From positions 1-64,000 of the forward strand of contig NZ_RHLN01000012.1 in assembly GCF_004121075.1 (NCBI RefSeq): a stretch of DNA of 64,000 nt. The letters are read 5' to 3'. The stretch comes from Lutibacter sp. HS1-25 (GTDB lineage: Bacteria > Bacteroidota > Bacteroidia > Flavobacteriales > Flavobacteriaceae). Shown here piece after piece: positions 27,301-34,479 of the stretch. The notes beneath the pieces were generated by a model. The model was not told where the DNA came from. It worked only from the letters and a program-made list of their open reading frames with translations, and did no database searches. Positions within the stretch are counted from its first letter, which is position 1, and every line of letters starts with the position of its first letter. A program made the translations under genes and the position numbers.

Positions 27301-28687
27301 AGGTGAAGCCGATATGTTGCGAAAAGCAATGGGTAAAAAAATATTTGCCTTACTTGAAAAATTGAAACCTAAATTTATTGAAGGAGGAAAAAACAACAAC
27401 CACCCAGAAGATAAATTAGAAAAAGTTTGGAAAGATTGGGAGGCTTTTGCAGCCTATGCTTTTAACAAATCACACTCAACATGTTACGCTTATATTGCCT
27501 ACCAAACAGCCTATTTAAAAGCACATTACCCTGCTGAATATATGGCGTCTGTATTGTCTAATAATATGAATGACATTAAGCAGGTTACCTTTTTTATGGA
27601 AGAATGCAAACGTGCTGAAATTCCTGTTTTAGGACCAGATGTAAATGAATCTTATTATAAATTTGCTGTAAATAAAGATGGAGCCATTCGTTTTGGAATG
27701 GGTGCTATTAAAGGAGTTGGAGCTGCTGCTGTTGATGCTATTGTTGAAGAACGCTCAAAAAATGGCAATTTCACTTCAATTTTCGACCTTACAAAACGTG
27801 TTGATTTGAGAGCTGCAAACAAAAAAGCATTTGACGGTTTGGCAATGGCTGGCGGATTAGATTCTTTCACAAATGTTCACCGCGCTCAATACTACCAATT
27901 AGACGAAAAAGGTGTGACTTTTATTGAAAGAGCCATTAGATACGGTAATAAATATCAGGAAAATAAAAATTCTGCACAAATATCTATGTTTGGTGAAGCT
28001 TCTGAAATTCAATTTCCTGAACCTGAAATTCCACACGCGCAAAAATGGGGTATGATGGAAGCACTTTCAAAAGAAAAAGAATTGGTTGGTATTTATATTT
28101 CTGGGCATCCTTTAGACGATTTTAAAACTGAAATACGTTATTATTGCAATACACCATTGGCTGTTTTTCAAAATCAGGCCGAATTGATAAATAAAGATTT
28201 AGCTGTTGGCGGTATTATTACCAATGTTGAACACCGTGTTTCAAAAAACGGAAAAGGCTGGGCATCTTTTAACTTAGAAGATTATAGCGGCTCTCACGAA
28301 TTTAGACTTTTTGGTGAAGAATATTTAAAATTCAGACATTTTTTAGTGCCAAATGCCTTTATTTATGCCAAAATTTTCTGCAGAAAAGGCTGGAATAACG
28401 ATGTTAGAATTACTTTTGGAACCATACAAATGTTACAAGATATTTTAGAAGAATTTTCAAAAAAAATAACCTTAAATATTTCATTAAACGATATTAACGA
28501 AGGCAATATTCAAAAATTAAATACCATTTTCAATAAATTTAAAGGTACAAAAAACCTGAGTTTTGTTGTGTTCGACTCTGAAGAAAACATAACGCTTAAT
28601 TTACCTAGTAGAAGTTTTAAAGTTGATATTTCAAATGAATTTATTGAAGTACTTAACAAAGAACAAATAAACTTTAAACTTAATTAA
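24329..28687 (+). CDS. dnaE: DNA polymerase III alpha subunit with fused N-terminal DEDDh exonuclease
   Basis: The replicative polymerase is 1452 residues, about 290 longer than E. coli DnaE. Residues 1-195 are a DnaQ-like 3'-5' exonuclease: FDTETTGL with D6 and E8, GQNVNFDLN, and HNATADVEAT. The PHP domain starts near 258 (HLHCHSQFS, 261-269). The palm has GRGSAAGS and the catalytic PDIDIDF near 685-691; NTGTHACGVI and YNKSH-like motifs follow, then helix-hairpin-helix and OB-fold regions. In the PHP domain several positions that hold metal ligands in exonuclease-active DnaE are changed: TDSGN for TDHGN (S297), LSGN for LSGC, and ATNNTF for ATNDVH. Proofreading is thus probably done by the fused domain. 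The pagL-like gene follows after 13 bases. Confidence 0.97.
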   Translation: MFLIFDTETTGLPKKWNAPISDTDNWPRCIQIAWQLHNEYGEVIEHQDYLIKPENFNIPFDAEKIHGISTQLAEEKGESLEKVLQLFNEALSKSKFVVGQNVNFDLNIMGCEFVRKNIQTDLNSLPVLDTCTETTATLCQIPGGRGGKFKLPTLTELHQYLFQKPFSEAHNATADVEATTRCFFELIRQRVFTKEELDVTADYFQHFDAKNPSTINVIGLNHVNLKKESRKLSLKTANNSEEDIVHSKEIISDFKSAQFAHLHCHSQFSILQSTSSVGNLINAAIKNNMPAVALTDSGNMMGAFYFVRDALAYNGTVEKHNSNLAEGQQPKSILKPILGCEFNVCEDHTDKSNKDNGYQIVILAKNKNGYHNLAKMSSLSHTDGFYYVPRIDKKIIEAHKEDLIVLSGNLYGEIPSKILNVGESQAEEALIWWKEQFGDDFYLELMRHNQENENHVNDVLIAFSKKHQIKLIATNNTFYTTEEEAEAHDILLCVKDGEKQATPKGRGRGYRYGLPNNEYYFKSQEQMKDLFKDIPEAISNIQEIVDKIEVYTLARNVLLPKFDIPKEFINPEDLTDGGVRGENAYLKHLTYEGAKKRYGENFSDDIKERLDFELAVIEKTGYPGYFLIVWDFILEARKMDVSVGPGRGSAAGSAVAYCLWITNIDPIKYDLLFERFLNPDRVSLPDIDIDFDDEGRQRVIDFVIEKYGASQVAQIITYGTMAAKSSIRDTARVLDLPLMDADRIAKLIPGVKLQNIFGEDQKSKDKIKGLKSEEFENVIELRKIAESNNLDALTIKQACALEGSVRNTGTHACGVIITPEPITNLVPVATAKDSAMYVTQFDNNVVETAGLLKMDFLGLKTLTLIKDTVKIVKAKHGIDLIPDDFPLDDPKTYELFQKGETIGVFQYESPGMQKHMKSLRPTEFADLIAMNALYRPGPMEYIPSFIDRKHGREDITYDLDGMEEYLKETYGITVYQEQVMLLSQKIAGFTKGEADMLRKAMGKKIFALLEKLKPKFIEGGKNNNHPEDKLEKVWKDWEAFAAYAFNKSHSTCYAYIAYQTAYLKAHYPAEYMASVLSNNMNDIKQVTFFMEECKRAEIPVLGPDVNESYYKFAVNKDGAIRFGMGAIKGVGAAAVDAIVEERSKNGNFTSIFDLTKRVDLRAANKKAFDGLAMAGGLDSFTNVHRAQYYQLDEKGVTFIERAIRYGNKYQENKNSAQISMFGEASEIQFPEPEIPHAQKWGMMEALSKEKELVGIYISGHPLDDFKTEIRYYCNTPLAVFQNQAELINKDLAVGGIITNVEHRVSKNGKGWASFNLEDYSGSHEFRLFGEEYLKFRHFLVPNAFIYAKIFCRKGWNNDVRITFGTIQMLQDILEEFSKKITLNISLNDINEGNIQKLNTIFNKFKGTKNLSFVVFDSEENITLNLPSRSFKVDISNEFIEVLNKEQINFKLN

Positions 28688-28700
28688 GATTGAATTGTTC

Positions 28701-29804
28701 ATGAGAAAAACAATTATTGCGTTGTTACTATTGTATTGGCAAATGAGTTTTGGTCAAACCAAACCTTCCTATTTTCAAGCAGATTATTTTTATGGCAACA
28801 TACTAAACACCAATCCAGATGCAACAATATTTTTACAAGGTCATCCAACAGGTGTTTTTGCCAGTTACAACATAAAAACTTATGGTTTAAAAAACTGGCA
28901 AGGCCTGTACAAATATCCTGATGTTGGTATTTCATTTGGATATCAAGATTATAAATCAAAGGTACTTGGCGAACTTTATTCGCTTTATAGTCATTATAAT
29001 TTTTACTTAACTAACAGAACTTCGCCCAATCAGTTAGTAGTTCGTGCAGGAATTGGTTTGGCGTACAACACAAAACCATACGATAAAGATAATAACAACA
29101 AAAATACTGCTTTTGGAACCGCTATTAACTCTAGCACTTATTTTAAATTGTATTACCAACGCAATTATTTATTAGATAATTTAGGTGTTACAGCAGGATT
29201 GACCTTTGTTCACGCATCAAATGCCAATTTAAAATCACCCAACTCAGGCGTTAATACTTGGGCAATTACTGCAGGTTTAAACTACAATTTAACACCAAAA
29301 GAACCTGCTATTACATTTATTCCACCTTCTAATACTGAAAAATTTACAGAGCCAATAAAACTAAATTTGGCAATTAGAGGTGGCGCTAACGAGTCGTCAA
29401 TTATCAATAGTGGTATAAAACCGTTTTTTGTAGCTTCAGCATATTTAGACAAACGCATTAGTAGAAAATCTGCATTTCAAATTGGATCTGATTTGTATAT
29501 TTCACCTATGTTAAAAAATTATTACGACATTAATTTAACAATTCCAATATCTGATTTAGGCGAAGTTGATTCGTTTTCAAGAATTAGCCTTTTTGCAGGT
29601 TACGAATTGTTTATCAACAAATTATCTATAGTTGGATCTGTTGGTTATTATGTAAAATATCCTTTTCCTTATGATGGAAGAGTGTATGAAACTTTGGGCT
29701 TAAAAAGATACATTATCAACAACAAATGGTTTTTATCAATACGCTTAAAAGCCCATGCTGCCAATGCTGAAACTGCTGAATTTGGAATAGGAATTAGAAT
29801 TTAA
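28701..29804 (+). CDS. PagL-like acyloxyacyl hydrolase / lipid A deacylase family, outer membrane
   Basis: From the ATG at 28701 (a TTG two codons earlier is less likely) a signal peptide ends at SFGQ. The mature protein of about 350 residues is rich in amphipathic beta strands and ends in an aromatic-poor GIGIRI. The sequence FVHASNANLKSPNSGVN with H171 and S173 resembles the His-x-Ser-Asn centre of PagL, which removes a 3-O-acyl chain from lipid A. At the position of the PagL catalytic Glu there is an Asn, so activity is uncertain. About 120 C-terminal residues beyond the PagL core are unexplained. It lies between dnaE and the GIN-domain gene, in the same direction. Confidence 0.75.
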   Translation: MRKTIIALLLLYWQMSFGQTKPSYFQADYFYGNILNTNPDATIFLQGHPTGVFASYNIKTYGLKNWQGLYKYPDVGISFGYQDYKSKVLGELYSLYSHYNFYLTNRTSPNQLVVRAGIGLAYNTKPYDKDNNNKNTAFGTAINSSTYFKLYYQRNYLLDNLGVTAGLTFVHASNANLKSPNSGVNTWAITAGLNYNLTPKEPAITFIPPSNTEKFTEPIKLNLAIRGGANESSIINSGIKPFFVASAYLDKRISRKSAFQIGSDLYISPMLKNYYDINLTIPISDLGEVDSFSRISLFAGYELFINKLSIVGSVGYYVKYPFPYDGRVYETLGLKRYIINNKWFLSIRLKAHAANAETAEFGIGIRI

Positions 29805-29808
29805 AATC

Positions 29809-30558
29809 ATGTTGAAAAAAATAATTTACATAATTACACTAATACTTATTGGAAGCTGCAACAGTGAAAATGCCAACAATTGTTTTCAAACTGCAGGAAA
29901 AACAACTCAAAAAGAAGTTGATGTTCCGTTTTTTGACAAAGTAGTAGTACACGAACACATATCATTAATTATTACCCAAGGCGATACGCAAAAAGTAATT
30001 GTAGAAACAGGTGAAAATTTACAAAACGATATTAGTGTTGAAATTATTAACAACGAATTGATATTGAAAAATCACAATACTTGTAATTTTATAAGAGAAT
30101 ACGATTTAACCAAAATATACATTACAGTTCCAAACTTAACACGTATTAGAAATGCTTCCGAATTTAATGTTACCTCAAATGGTGTGCTAACCTACCCTAC
30201 ACTATACCTTATGTCTGTTGGTGATAAAAGCCGATTTTTATCTGTTGGAGATTGGTATTTAAACATTAAAAACCAAAGTGTTTCTATTTGGGGAAATGGT
30301 ATTGCTGTTTTTAATTTAGAAGGCACTACCAACAAATTAGATATCAATTTTTCAGATGGAGATACGCGTTTTGAAGGTAAAAATTTTAAAGCCCAAAACA
30401 TCAATGTAAAACAGGTTAGCTCTAATGATATGGTTGTTTATCCTATTCAAAGTTTAACAGGCACAATTCATTCTACCGGAAACGTAATTTCTTACAACCA
30501 GCCACCTACAGTAACTTTGGAAGCTTTGGGTAATTACGGCAAACTTATTTTTAAGTAG
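29809..30558 (+). CDS. GIN-domain (DUF2807) lipoprotein
   Basis: A lipoprotein signal with lipobox IGSC starts the 249-residue protein. The body is a repetitive beta structure of the head-GIN type: VPFFDKVVVHEHISLIITQGD, then VEIINNELILKN and ITVPNLTRIRNASEFNV. Such proteins are frequent in Bacteroidetes; the domain is thought to form a beta-helix, and the role is unknown. It starts 4 bases after the PagL-like gene. Its last 8 bases overlap the end of the convergent gldA. Confidence 0.85.
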   Translation: MLKKIIYIITLILIGSCNSENANNCFQTAGKTTQKEVDVPFFDKVVVHEHISLIITQGDTQKVIVETGENLQNDISVEIINNELILKNHNTCNFIREYDLTKIYITVPNLTRIRNASEFNVTSNGVLTYPTLYLMSVGDKSRFLSVGDWYLNIKNQSVSIWGNGIAVFNLEGTTNKLDINFSDGDTRFEGKNFKAQNINVKQVSSNDMVVYPIQSLTGTIHSTGNVISYNQPPTVTLEALGNYGKLIFK

Positions 30559-31444
30559 TTAACGCTCTAAATAAACTTTCTAAATTTTTATTTTTAGTGT
30601 TTAATTGCAATATTTTTAAGCCATTATCGTGTGCAAAATCAAATACTTTTGAACGCATATCAATAGTAGTTGAAAATGTTAAAACCCAAGAAGTGTCATG
30701 AAAATTATCGGCAGATTTTAAATACGGAATGCTTTCAAAAAAACGTTTTTCAATTTTAAAATCAAATTCAACTTCAATTATTTGTTCTTCATTTTCTTTA
30801 AAATCACTTAACTTTTTATCTACAATCAATTGCCCCTTGTTAATTACAATTACACGATTGCAAATGGCCTCAACTTCTTGCATTATATGTGTCGAAAAAA
30901 GTACCGTTTTATCTTTCCCAACTTCCTTAATTAAATTTCTTACTTCCAAAAGTTGGTTAGGATCTAAACCTGTAGTTGGTTCATCTAAAATCAACACTTC
31001 TGGATTGTGTAACAAAGCAGCAGCCAAGCCAACACGCTGACGATAGCCTTTTGAAAGCTGATTTATTTTTTTATGTGCTTCAGGAGTTAAACCTACTTTT
31101 TGAATGCAATTTTCGACTTCAACTTTTGCAATTTTGTGAATTTCAGCATTAAATTGTAAATACTCGCGTACATACATATCTAAATACAACGGATTGTGTT
31201 CTGGCAAATAGCCAATACTTTTTTGAGCAGCAATTTTATCAATAAAAATATCAAAATTATTAACTATTACAGCACCTTCAGAGGCATCAATATAACCTGT
31301 AATAATTTTCATCATAGTAGATTTCCCAGCACCATTTGGCCCTAAAAAACCAACAATTTCACCCTTATTAATTGTAAAACTTACATTATTTAAGGCTTGC
31401 TGTTCTCCGTATAATTTGGTAATATTTTTAACTTCAATACTCAT
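30551..31444 (-). CDS. gldA: Gliding-motility ABC transporter ATPase GldA
   Basis: The 297-residue ABC ATPase has Walker A GPNGAGKST, signature LSKGYRQRVGLA, Walker B VLILDEPTTGLDP and the H-loop STHIMQEVEAI. The order and the C-terminal domain of about 80 residues match GldA of Flavobacterium, which works with GldF and GldG in gliding. Partner genes are not adjacent here, as in other flavobacteria. The ATG is only 4 bases downstream of a TATTTTTG -7 box (31449-31456), so the mRNA may have almost no leader. Confidence 0.88.
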   Translation of the reverse strand: MSIEVKNITKLYGEQQALNNVSFTINKGEIVGFLGPNGAGKSTMMKIITGYIDASEGAVIVNNFDIFIDKIAAQKSIGYLPEHNPLYLDMYVREYLQFNAEIHKIAKVEVENCIQKVGLTPEAHKKINQLSKGYRQRVGLAAALLHNPEVLILDEPTTGLDPNQLLEVRNLIKEVGKDKTVLFSTHIMQEVEAICNRVIVINKGQLIVDKKLSDFKENEEQIIEVEFDFKIEKRFFESIPYLKSADNFHDTSWVLTFSTTIDMRSKVFDFAHDNGLKILQLNTKNKNLESLFRALTT

Positions 31445-31448
31445 TCAA

Positions 31449-31456
31449 CAAAAATA
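31449..31456 (-). promoter_or_regulatory. Predicted -7 box of gldA
   Basis: On the minus strand this reads TATTTTTG, ending 4 bases before the gldA ATG (31444). The implied transcript would start at or near the start codon. A TTG at 31481-31483 is a possible -33 element with a rather long spacer of 24. Confidence 0.45.
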
Positions 31457-31490
31457 CATTTTAATTGTAATTATTTGTAACAATTTAACG

Positions 31491-31521
31491 TTGCATAGTA
31501 CATATAATTATGTGACCTTTG
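31491..31521 (+). promoter_or_regulatory. Predicted promoter of the YqaE-lipB pair
   Basis: TTG (31491-31493), a 20-base spacer and GACCTTTG (31514-31521; 7 of 8 to TAnnTTTG, with G for the first T) precede the small gene at 31534. Confidence 0.45.
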
Positions 31522-31533
31522 AAAAAACATTAA

Positions 31534-31692
31534 ATGGGCTGTTTTAGAGTTATACTTTGTATTATTTTTCCACCTTTGGCTGTTGTAGATAAAGGCTGTG
31601 GTTCTTTAATAATTGTATTTATTTTAACTTGCCTGGGCTGGGTTCCTGGTGTAATTGCAGCTTTAATTATTAATAACAATCCAAACAACTAA
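31534..31692 (+). CDS. YqaE/Pmp3-family small membrane protein
   Basis: A 52-residue frame starts MGCFRVILCIIFPPLAVVDKGCG and ends in NNNPNN. It has two hydrophobic segments (about 5-19 and 24-46) joined by a short loop with DKGCG and followed by LGWVPGVIAA, the pattern of the Pmp3/YqaE proteins (UPF0057) that are linked with membrane potential and salt stress in other organisms. Its stop TAA shares its last A with the ATG of lipB (31690-31694), so the two are probably translationally coupled. It was found by reading the gap between gldA and lipB. Confidence 0.88.
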   Translation: MGCFRVILCIIFPPLAVVDKGCGSLIIVFILTCLGWVPGVIAALIINNNPNN

Positions 31693-32387
31693 TGCAAAAA
31701 GTTACATTAATTGACTTAGGTTTAAAAGATTACAAAGAAACTTGGGAATATCAAGAAACATTATTTCAAAAAATTATTGACGTAAAAGTTGATAACAGAC
31801 GTAATAATTTAACAAACCCAACTAACAACTATTTTATTTTTGTTGAACACCCTCATGTTTACACTTTAGGTAAAAGTGGAGATATGAGTAATTTGTTGTT
31901 AAATGAAGAACAATTGGTTGAAAAAGGTGCTACATTTTACAAAATCAATCGCGGTGGTGACATTACCTATCACGGTCCTGGGCAATTGGTTGGTTACCCT
32001 ATTATTGACTTAGATAATTTTTTTACTGATATTCATAAATACCTACGTTTTTTAGAAGAAATTATTATCAAAACCCTTGAAGAATACGGTATTAAATCTG
32101 AAAGAAGTGAAGGCGAAACAGGTGTTTGGCTAGATGTTGGTACGCCATTTGCCCGTAAAATTTGTGCTTTGGGTGTTCGTACCAGTCGTTGGGTTACTAT
32201 GCACGGTTTTGCGTTAAATGTAAATGCCAACTTAGGTTATTTTGACAATATTATTCCCTGCGGAATAAAAGGAAAAGCAGTAACATCTATGGAAGCCGAA
32301 CTAGGTAAACAAATCCCTATGGAAGAAGTAAAAGCTAAAATTTTAAAACATTTTACTGAACTTTTTGAAGTTGAATTTGTTGGTTAA
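31692..32387 (+). CDS. lipB: Lipoyl(octanoyl) transferase LipB
   Basis: The 231-residue protein carries the family motif RGGDITYHGPGQLVGYPI near residues 93-110. The catalytic Cys lies in NIIPCGI and the catalytic Lys in GKAVTSM near the C-terminal third. It moves octanoyl from acyl carrier protein to lipoyl domains of 2-oxoacid dehydrogenases and GcvH. The start codon overlaps the stop of the YqaE-like gene by one base. The following gene is convergent. Confidence 0.97.
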   Translation: MQKVTLIDLGLKDYKETWEYQETLFQKIIDVKVDNRRNNLTNPTNNYFIFVEHPHVYTLGKSGDMSNLLLNEEQLVEKGATFYKINRGGDITYHGPGQLVGYPIIDLDNFFTDIHKYLRFLEEIIIKTLEEYGIKSERSEGETGVWLDVGTPFARKICALGVRTSRWVTMHGFALNVNANLGYFDNIIPCGIKGKAVTSMEAELGKQIPMEEVKAKILKHFTELFEVEFVG

Positions 32388-32684
32388 AAAGTTGATAGCT
32401 TTAAGTTTACCGTTTCAATCAACCTTACCACAAAATACATAAAAAACTTACAGAGTTCACTAAAAAATATAATGCGCTGAGCGCTTTGTATTAAACTTAG
32501 TGAACTTTGAAGTTTTATTGAGGTTTTAGCTTCGTTTTGAAGTGAACCTGAGGTTTTCCAACCACACTTCAACTACGCTTAGTGAGCAAAACTTTTAAAC
32601 TTTTGACTTTAAAAACATACCACCTAACCCCTCTCAAGAGGGCATTTCACTTAACTTTCGACATTCAAACTTTCAGACTAAGTT
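32388..32684. other. Convergent gap with a long imperfect hairpin and repeat-like DNA
   Basis: There is no coding frame. AGTTCACTAA (32454-32463) pairs with TTAGTGAACT (32497-32506), with an inner GCGC-TGA-GCGC at the tip and partly paired flanks, giving a hairpin of 53 bases. Further on, cttcaactacgcttagtgagc at 32567-32587 resembles a motif found in the gaps near 16850 and 46270-46390. The hairpin could end transcription of lipB or of the opposite gene, but lacks a strong T run. Confidence 0.45.
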
Positions 32685-33737
32685 TTACTCCTCGTCGTTA
32701 AAAAATACTTTGTAATATTTCATTTTACGCTCTTCGTCGTAGCCTTTTTCTAAATACTCAGCTGAAGCATCGGGTGAGTCGATATCCAATTTTATTTGAA
32801 TGTTGGTATCTAGCTTAATTTCCGTTTTTAGTTTTTGCTTTTGCTTTTTTACTACAGCATCTGAAATTGCAAACTGATTGCGAACAAACACATCATTTAA
32901 TTCTTCATATTGCTTTTTATAGTCATCAAACATTGATTTATAATCGTTGTTTTCTTCAAAAACTTCTTCTTTAAAACTTTCAATATTTACATCTTCATTT
33001 TCTTTAAAAAAATCGACAGTTTTTGCTAAAAATTTAGATTTTTCCTGCATTCCAAAATCTTCTTTGATAATTTCATCAGAAAAATCTTTACACATTTCTA
33101 AATAATTTTGGGTATGCTGGTTGCTATCATCGGCCAACTTAACACTTAAAAAGTTTTTAATCCAATATTGCGCATCGTAATTGTTGGTATCAATACTTAA
33201 AACCGCTCTACCTTCAGCGTCAGAAGAATTGATAATTAAACAACCTTTGTCTAGTTTTCGGGTACTAATACCACTTTGAACAAAAATATCCAAACTGTTA
33301 TTTTCTGTATAAGTTTGAAAGAAATTCAACTTATTTTCAATTTTAAAAATACCTACAGCTTGGGTAACTACTTCTTTAAACTCAATATCTTCAAACAAAG
33401 CAATAATTACGTCACCTGTTTTAATTTGTGCCGAATTTGATTGTTCAAACAAATGTTTTACAATGTTTTTTGAAACTTCAACAAACGATTCGTTGTCTTG
33501 AAAAATTTGAGAAGTATAGTTGTTAATCTCATTTAATTCAACATTTGAATGGTGATTAAAACGGTAACTTTCGGTTAAATTTCCAAACGATTTTAATAAA
33601 AAAGGTTTCATTAACTCGTAACTTTCTTCATCAAAAGTAATCACGTTTTCTGAAAATATATTTGTGGCGCTGTTAAATTTATTACCAACTTTATGAATAA
33701 TAAATTTTGAAATGGCTGCTCTGGTTCTTTTAATCAT
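32685..33737 (-). CDS. Nucleoid-associated protein, NdpA/YejK family
   Basis: The 350-residue protein matches the 37-kDa nucleoid-associated family along its length: an opening of ISKFIIHKVGNKFNSA, the central FMKPFL-like region, HLFEQSNSAQIKTGDVI in the first third and a conserved core including YWIKNFLSV. Relatives bind DNA in the nucleoid; the function in Bacteroidetes is not defined. The C-terminus is charged (YDEERKMKYYKVFFNDEE). It is read from a well-formed promoter at 33758-33789 and is 52 bases downstream of rnhB. Confidence 0.85.
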   Translation of the reverse strand: MIKRTRAAISKFIIHKVGNKFNSATNIFSENVITFDEESYELMKPFLLKSFGNLTESYRFNHHSNVELNEINNYTSQIFQDNESFVEVSKNIVKHLFEQSNSAQIKTGDVIIALFEDIEFKEVVTQAVGIFKIENKLNFFQTYTENNSLDIFVQSGISTRKLDKGCLIINSSDAEGRAVLSIDTNNYDAQYWIKNFLSVKLADDSNQHTQNYLEMCKDFSDEIIKEDFGMQEKSKFLAKTVDFFKENEDVNIESFKEEVFEENNDYKSMFDDYKKQYEELNDVFVRNQFAISDAVVKKQKQKLKTEIKLDTNIQIKLDIDSPDASAEYLEKGYDEERKMKYYKVFFNDEE

Positions 33738-33757
33738 TGGTTTATTTTTAAGGATAG

Positions 33758-33789
33758 CAAATGTATCATTTTATAGCTACATTTTACAA
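33758..33789 (-). promoter_or_regulatory. Promoter of the nucleoid-associated protein gene
   Basis: The minus strand has TTG (33787-33789), a 21-base spacer and TACATTTG (33758-33765). This gives a predicted start near 33751 and a 14-base leader. Confidence 0.6.
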
Positions 33790-34392
33790 CTACAATTTTA
33801 ATTTTAACTGTTCTGGTAACAATTTAAATGTTTTACGGTGATAGCAGGTTGGACCACATTCTCTTATAACATCTCGGTGCTTTTTAGTGGGATATCCTTT
33901 GTTTTGTTTCCATAAATACATAGGAAATTCAGCATCAATTTTCTCCATAAATTCATCTCTATAGGTTTTTGCCAAAACTGAAGCTGCGGCAATACTCATA
34001 AATTTTGAATCTCCTTTTACAATAGTTGTGTGCGGAATATTTTTATATGGCTTAAATTTATTACCATCAACAATAATATGCTCGGGTATAATAGCTAGCT
34101 TTTTTATGGCTTTGTGCATTCCCAAAATTGAAGCTTGTAAAATGTTGATTTCGTCTATTTTTTCTTCTGAAATAAACGACACTCCAAAAGCAAGAGCTTC
34201 TTTTTCAATAATTGGTCTTAAAATTTGACGTTGGTTTTCGGTTAATTGTTTAGAATCGTTTAACAGTGGATGTTCAAAATTGGCAGGCAAAATAACGGCA
34301 GCAGCCACAACAGGTCCCGCCAAACAACCTCTTCCAGCCTCGTCTGTACCTGCTTCTACACAGTTTTTTAAATAAAATTTTTGAAGTGCCAT
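33790..34392 (-). CDS. rnhB: Ribonuclease HII
   Basis: The 200-residue enzyme has the RNase HII opening [19 protein letters not shown] (catalytic Asp and Glu), [12 protein letters not shown], the IIVDGN strand with the next acidic residue, [21 protein letters not shown] and the C-terminal [11 protein letters not shown]. It removes RNA from RNA-DNA hybrids, including single ribonucleotides left by the polymerase. It is divergent from the porin gene, with 87 bases between the two starts. Confidence 0.97.
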   Translation of the reverse strand: MALQKFYLKNCVEAGTDEAGRGCLAGPVVAAAVILPANFEHPLLNDSKQLTENQRQILRPIIEKEALAFGVSFISEEKIDEINILQASILGMHKAIKKLAIIPEHIIVDGNKFKPYKNIPHTTIVKGDSKFMSIAAASVLAKTYRDEFMEKIDAEFPMYLWKQNKGYPTKKHRDVIRECGPTCYHRKTFKLLPEQLKLKL

Positions 34393-34465
34393 TTCTTAAA
34401 ATTAAGCTGTAAAATTAGACTAATTTATCAAATAATTTATTGTCGCTCATTTCAATCAAATATTT

Positions 34466-34473
34466 TACCTTTG
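34466..34473 (+). promoter_or_regulatory. Predicted -7 box of the porin gene
   Basis: TACCTTTG lies 6 bases before the ATG at 34480. The transcript would start at about the start codon, so the mRNA may be leaderless. TTG at 34440-34442 is a possible -33 element, with a long spacer of 23. Confidence 0.5.
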
Positions 34474-34479
34474 CCTCTT

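Noticed and set aside
34381-34479. N-terminal extension of the porin frame
   Set aside because: It would put 33 residues before an obvious signal peptide, overlap rnhB and lie upstream of the predicted -7 box.
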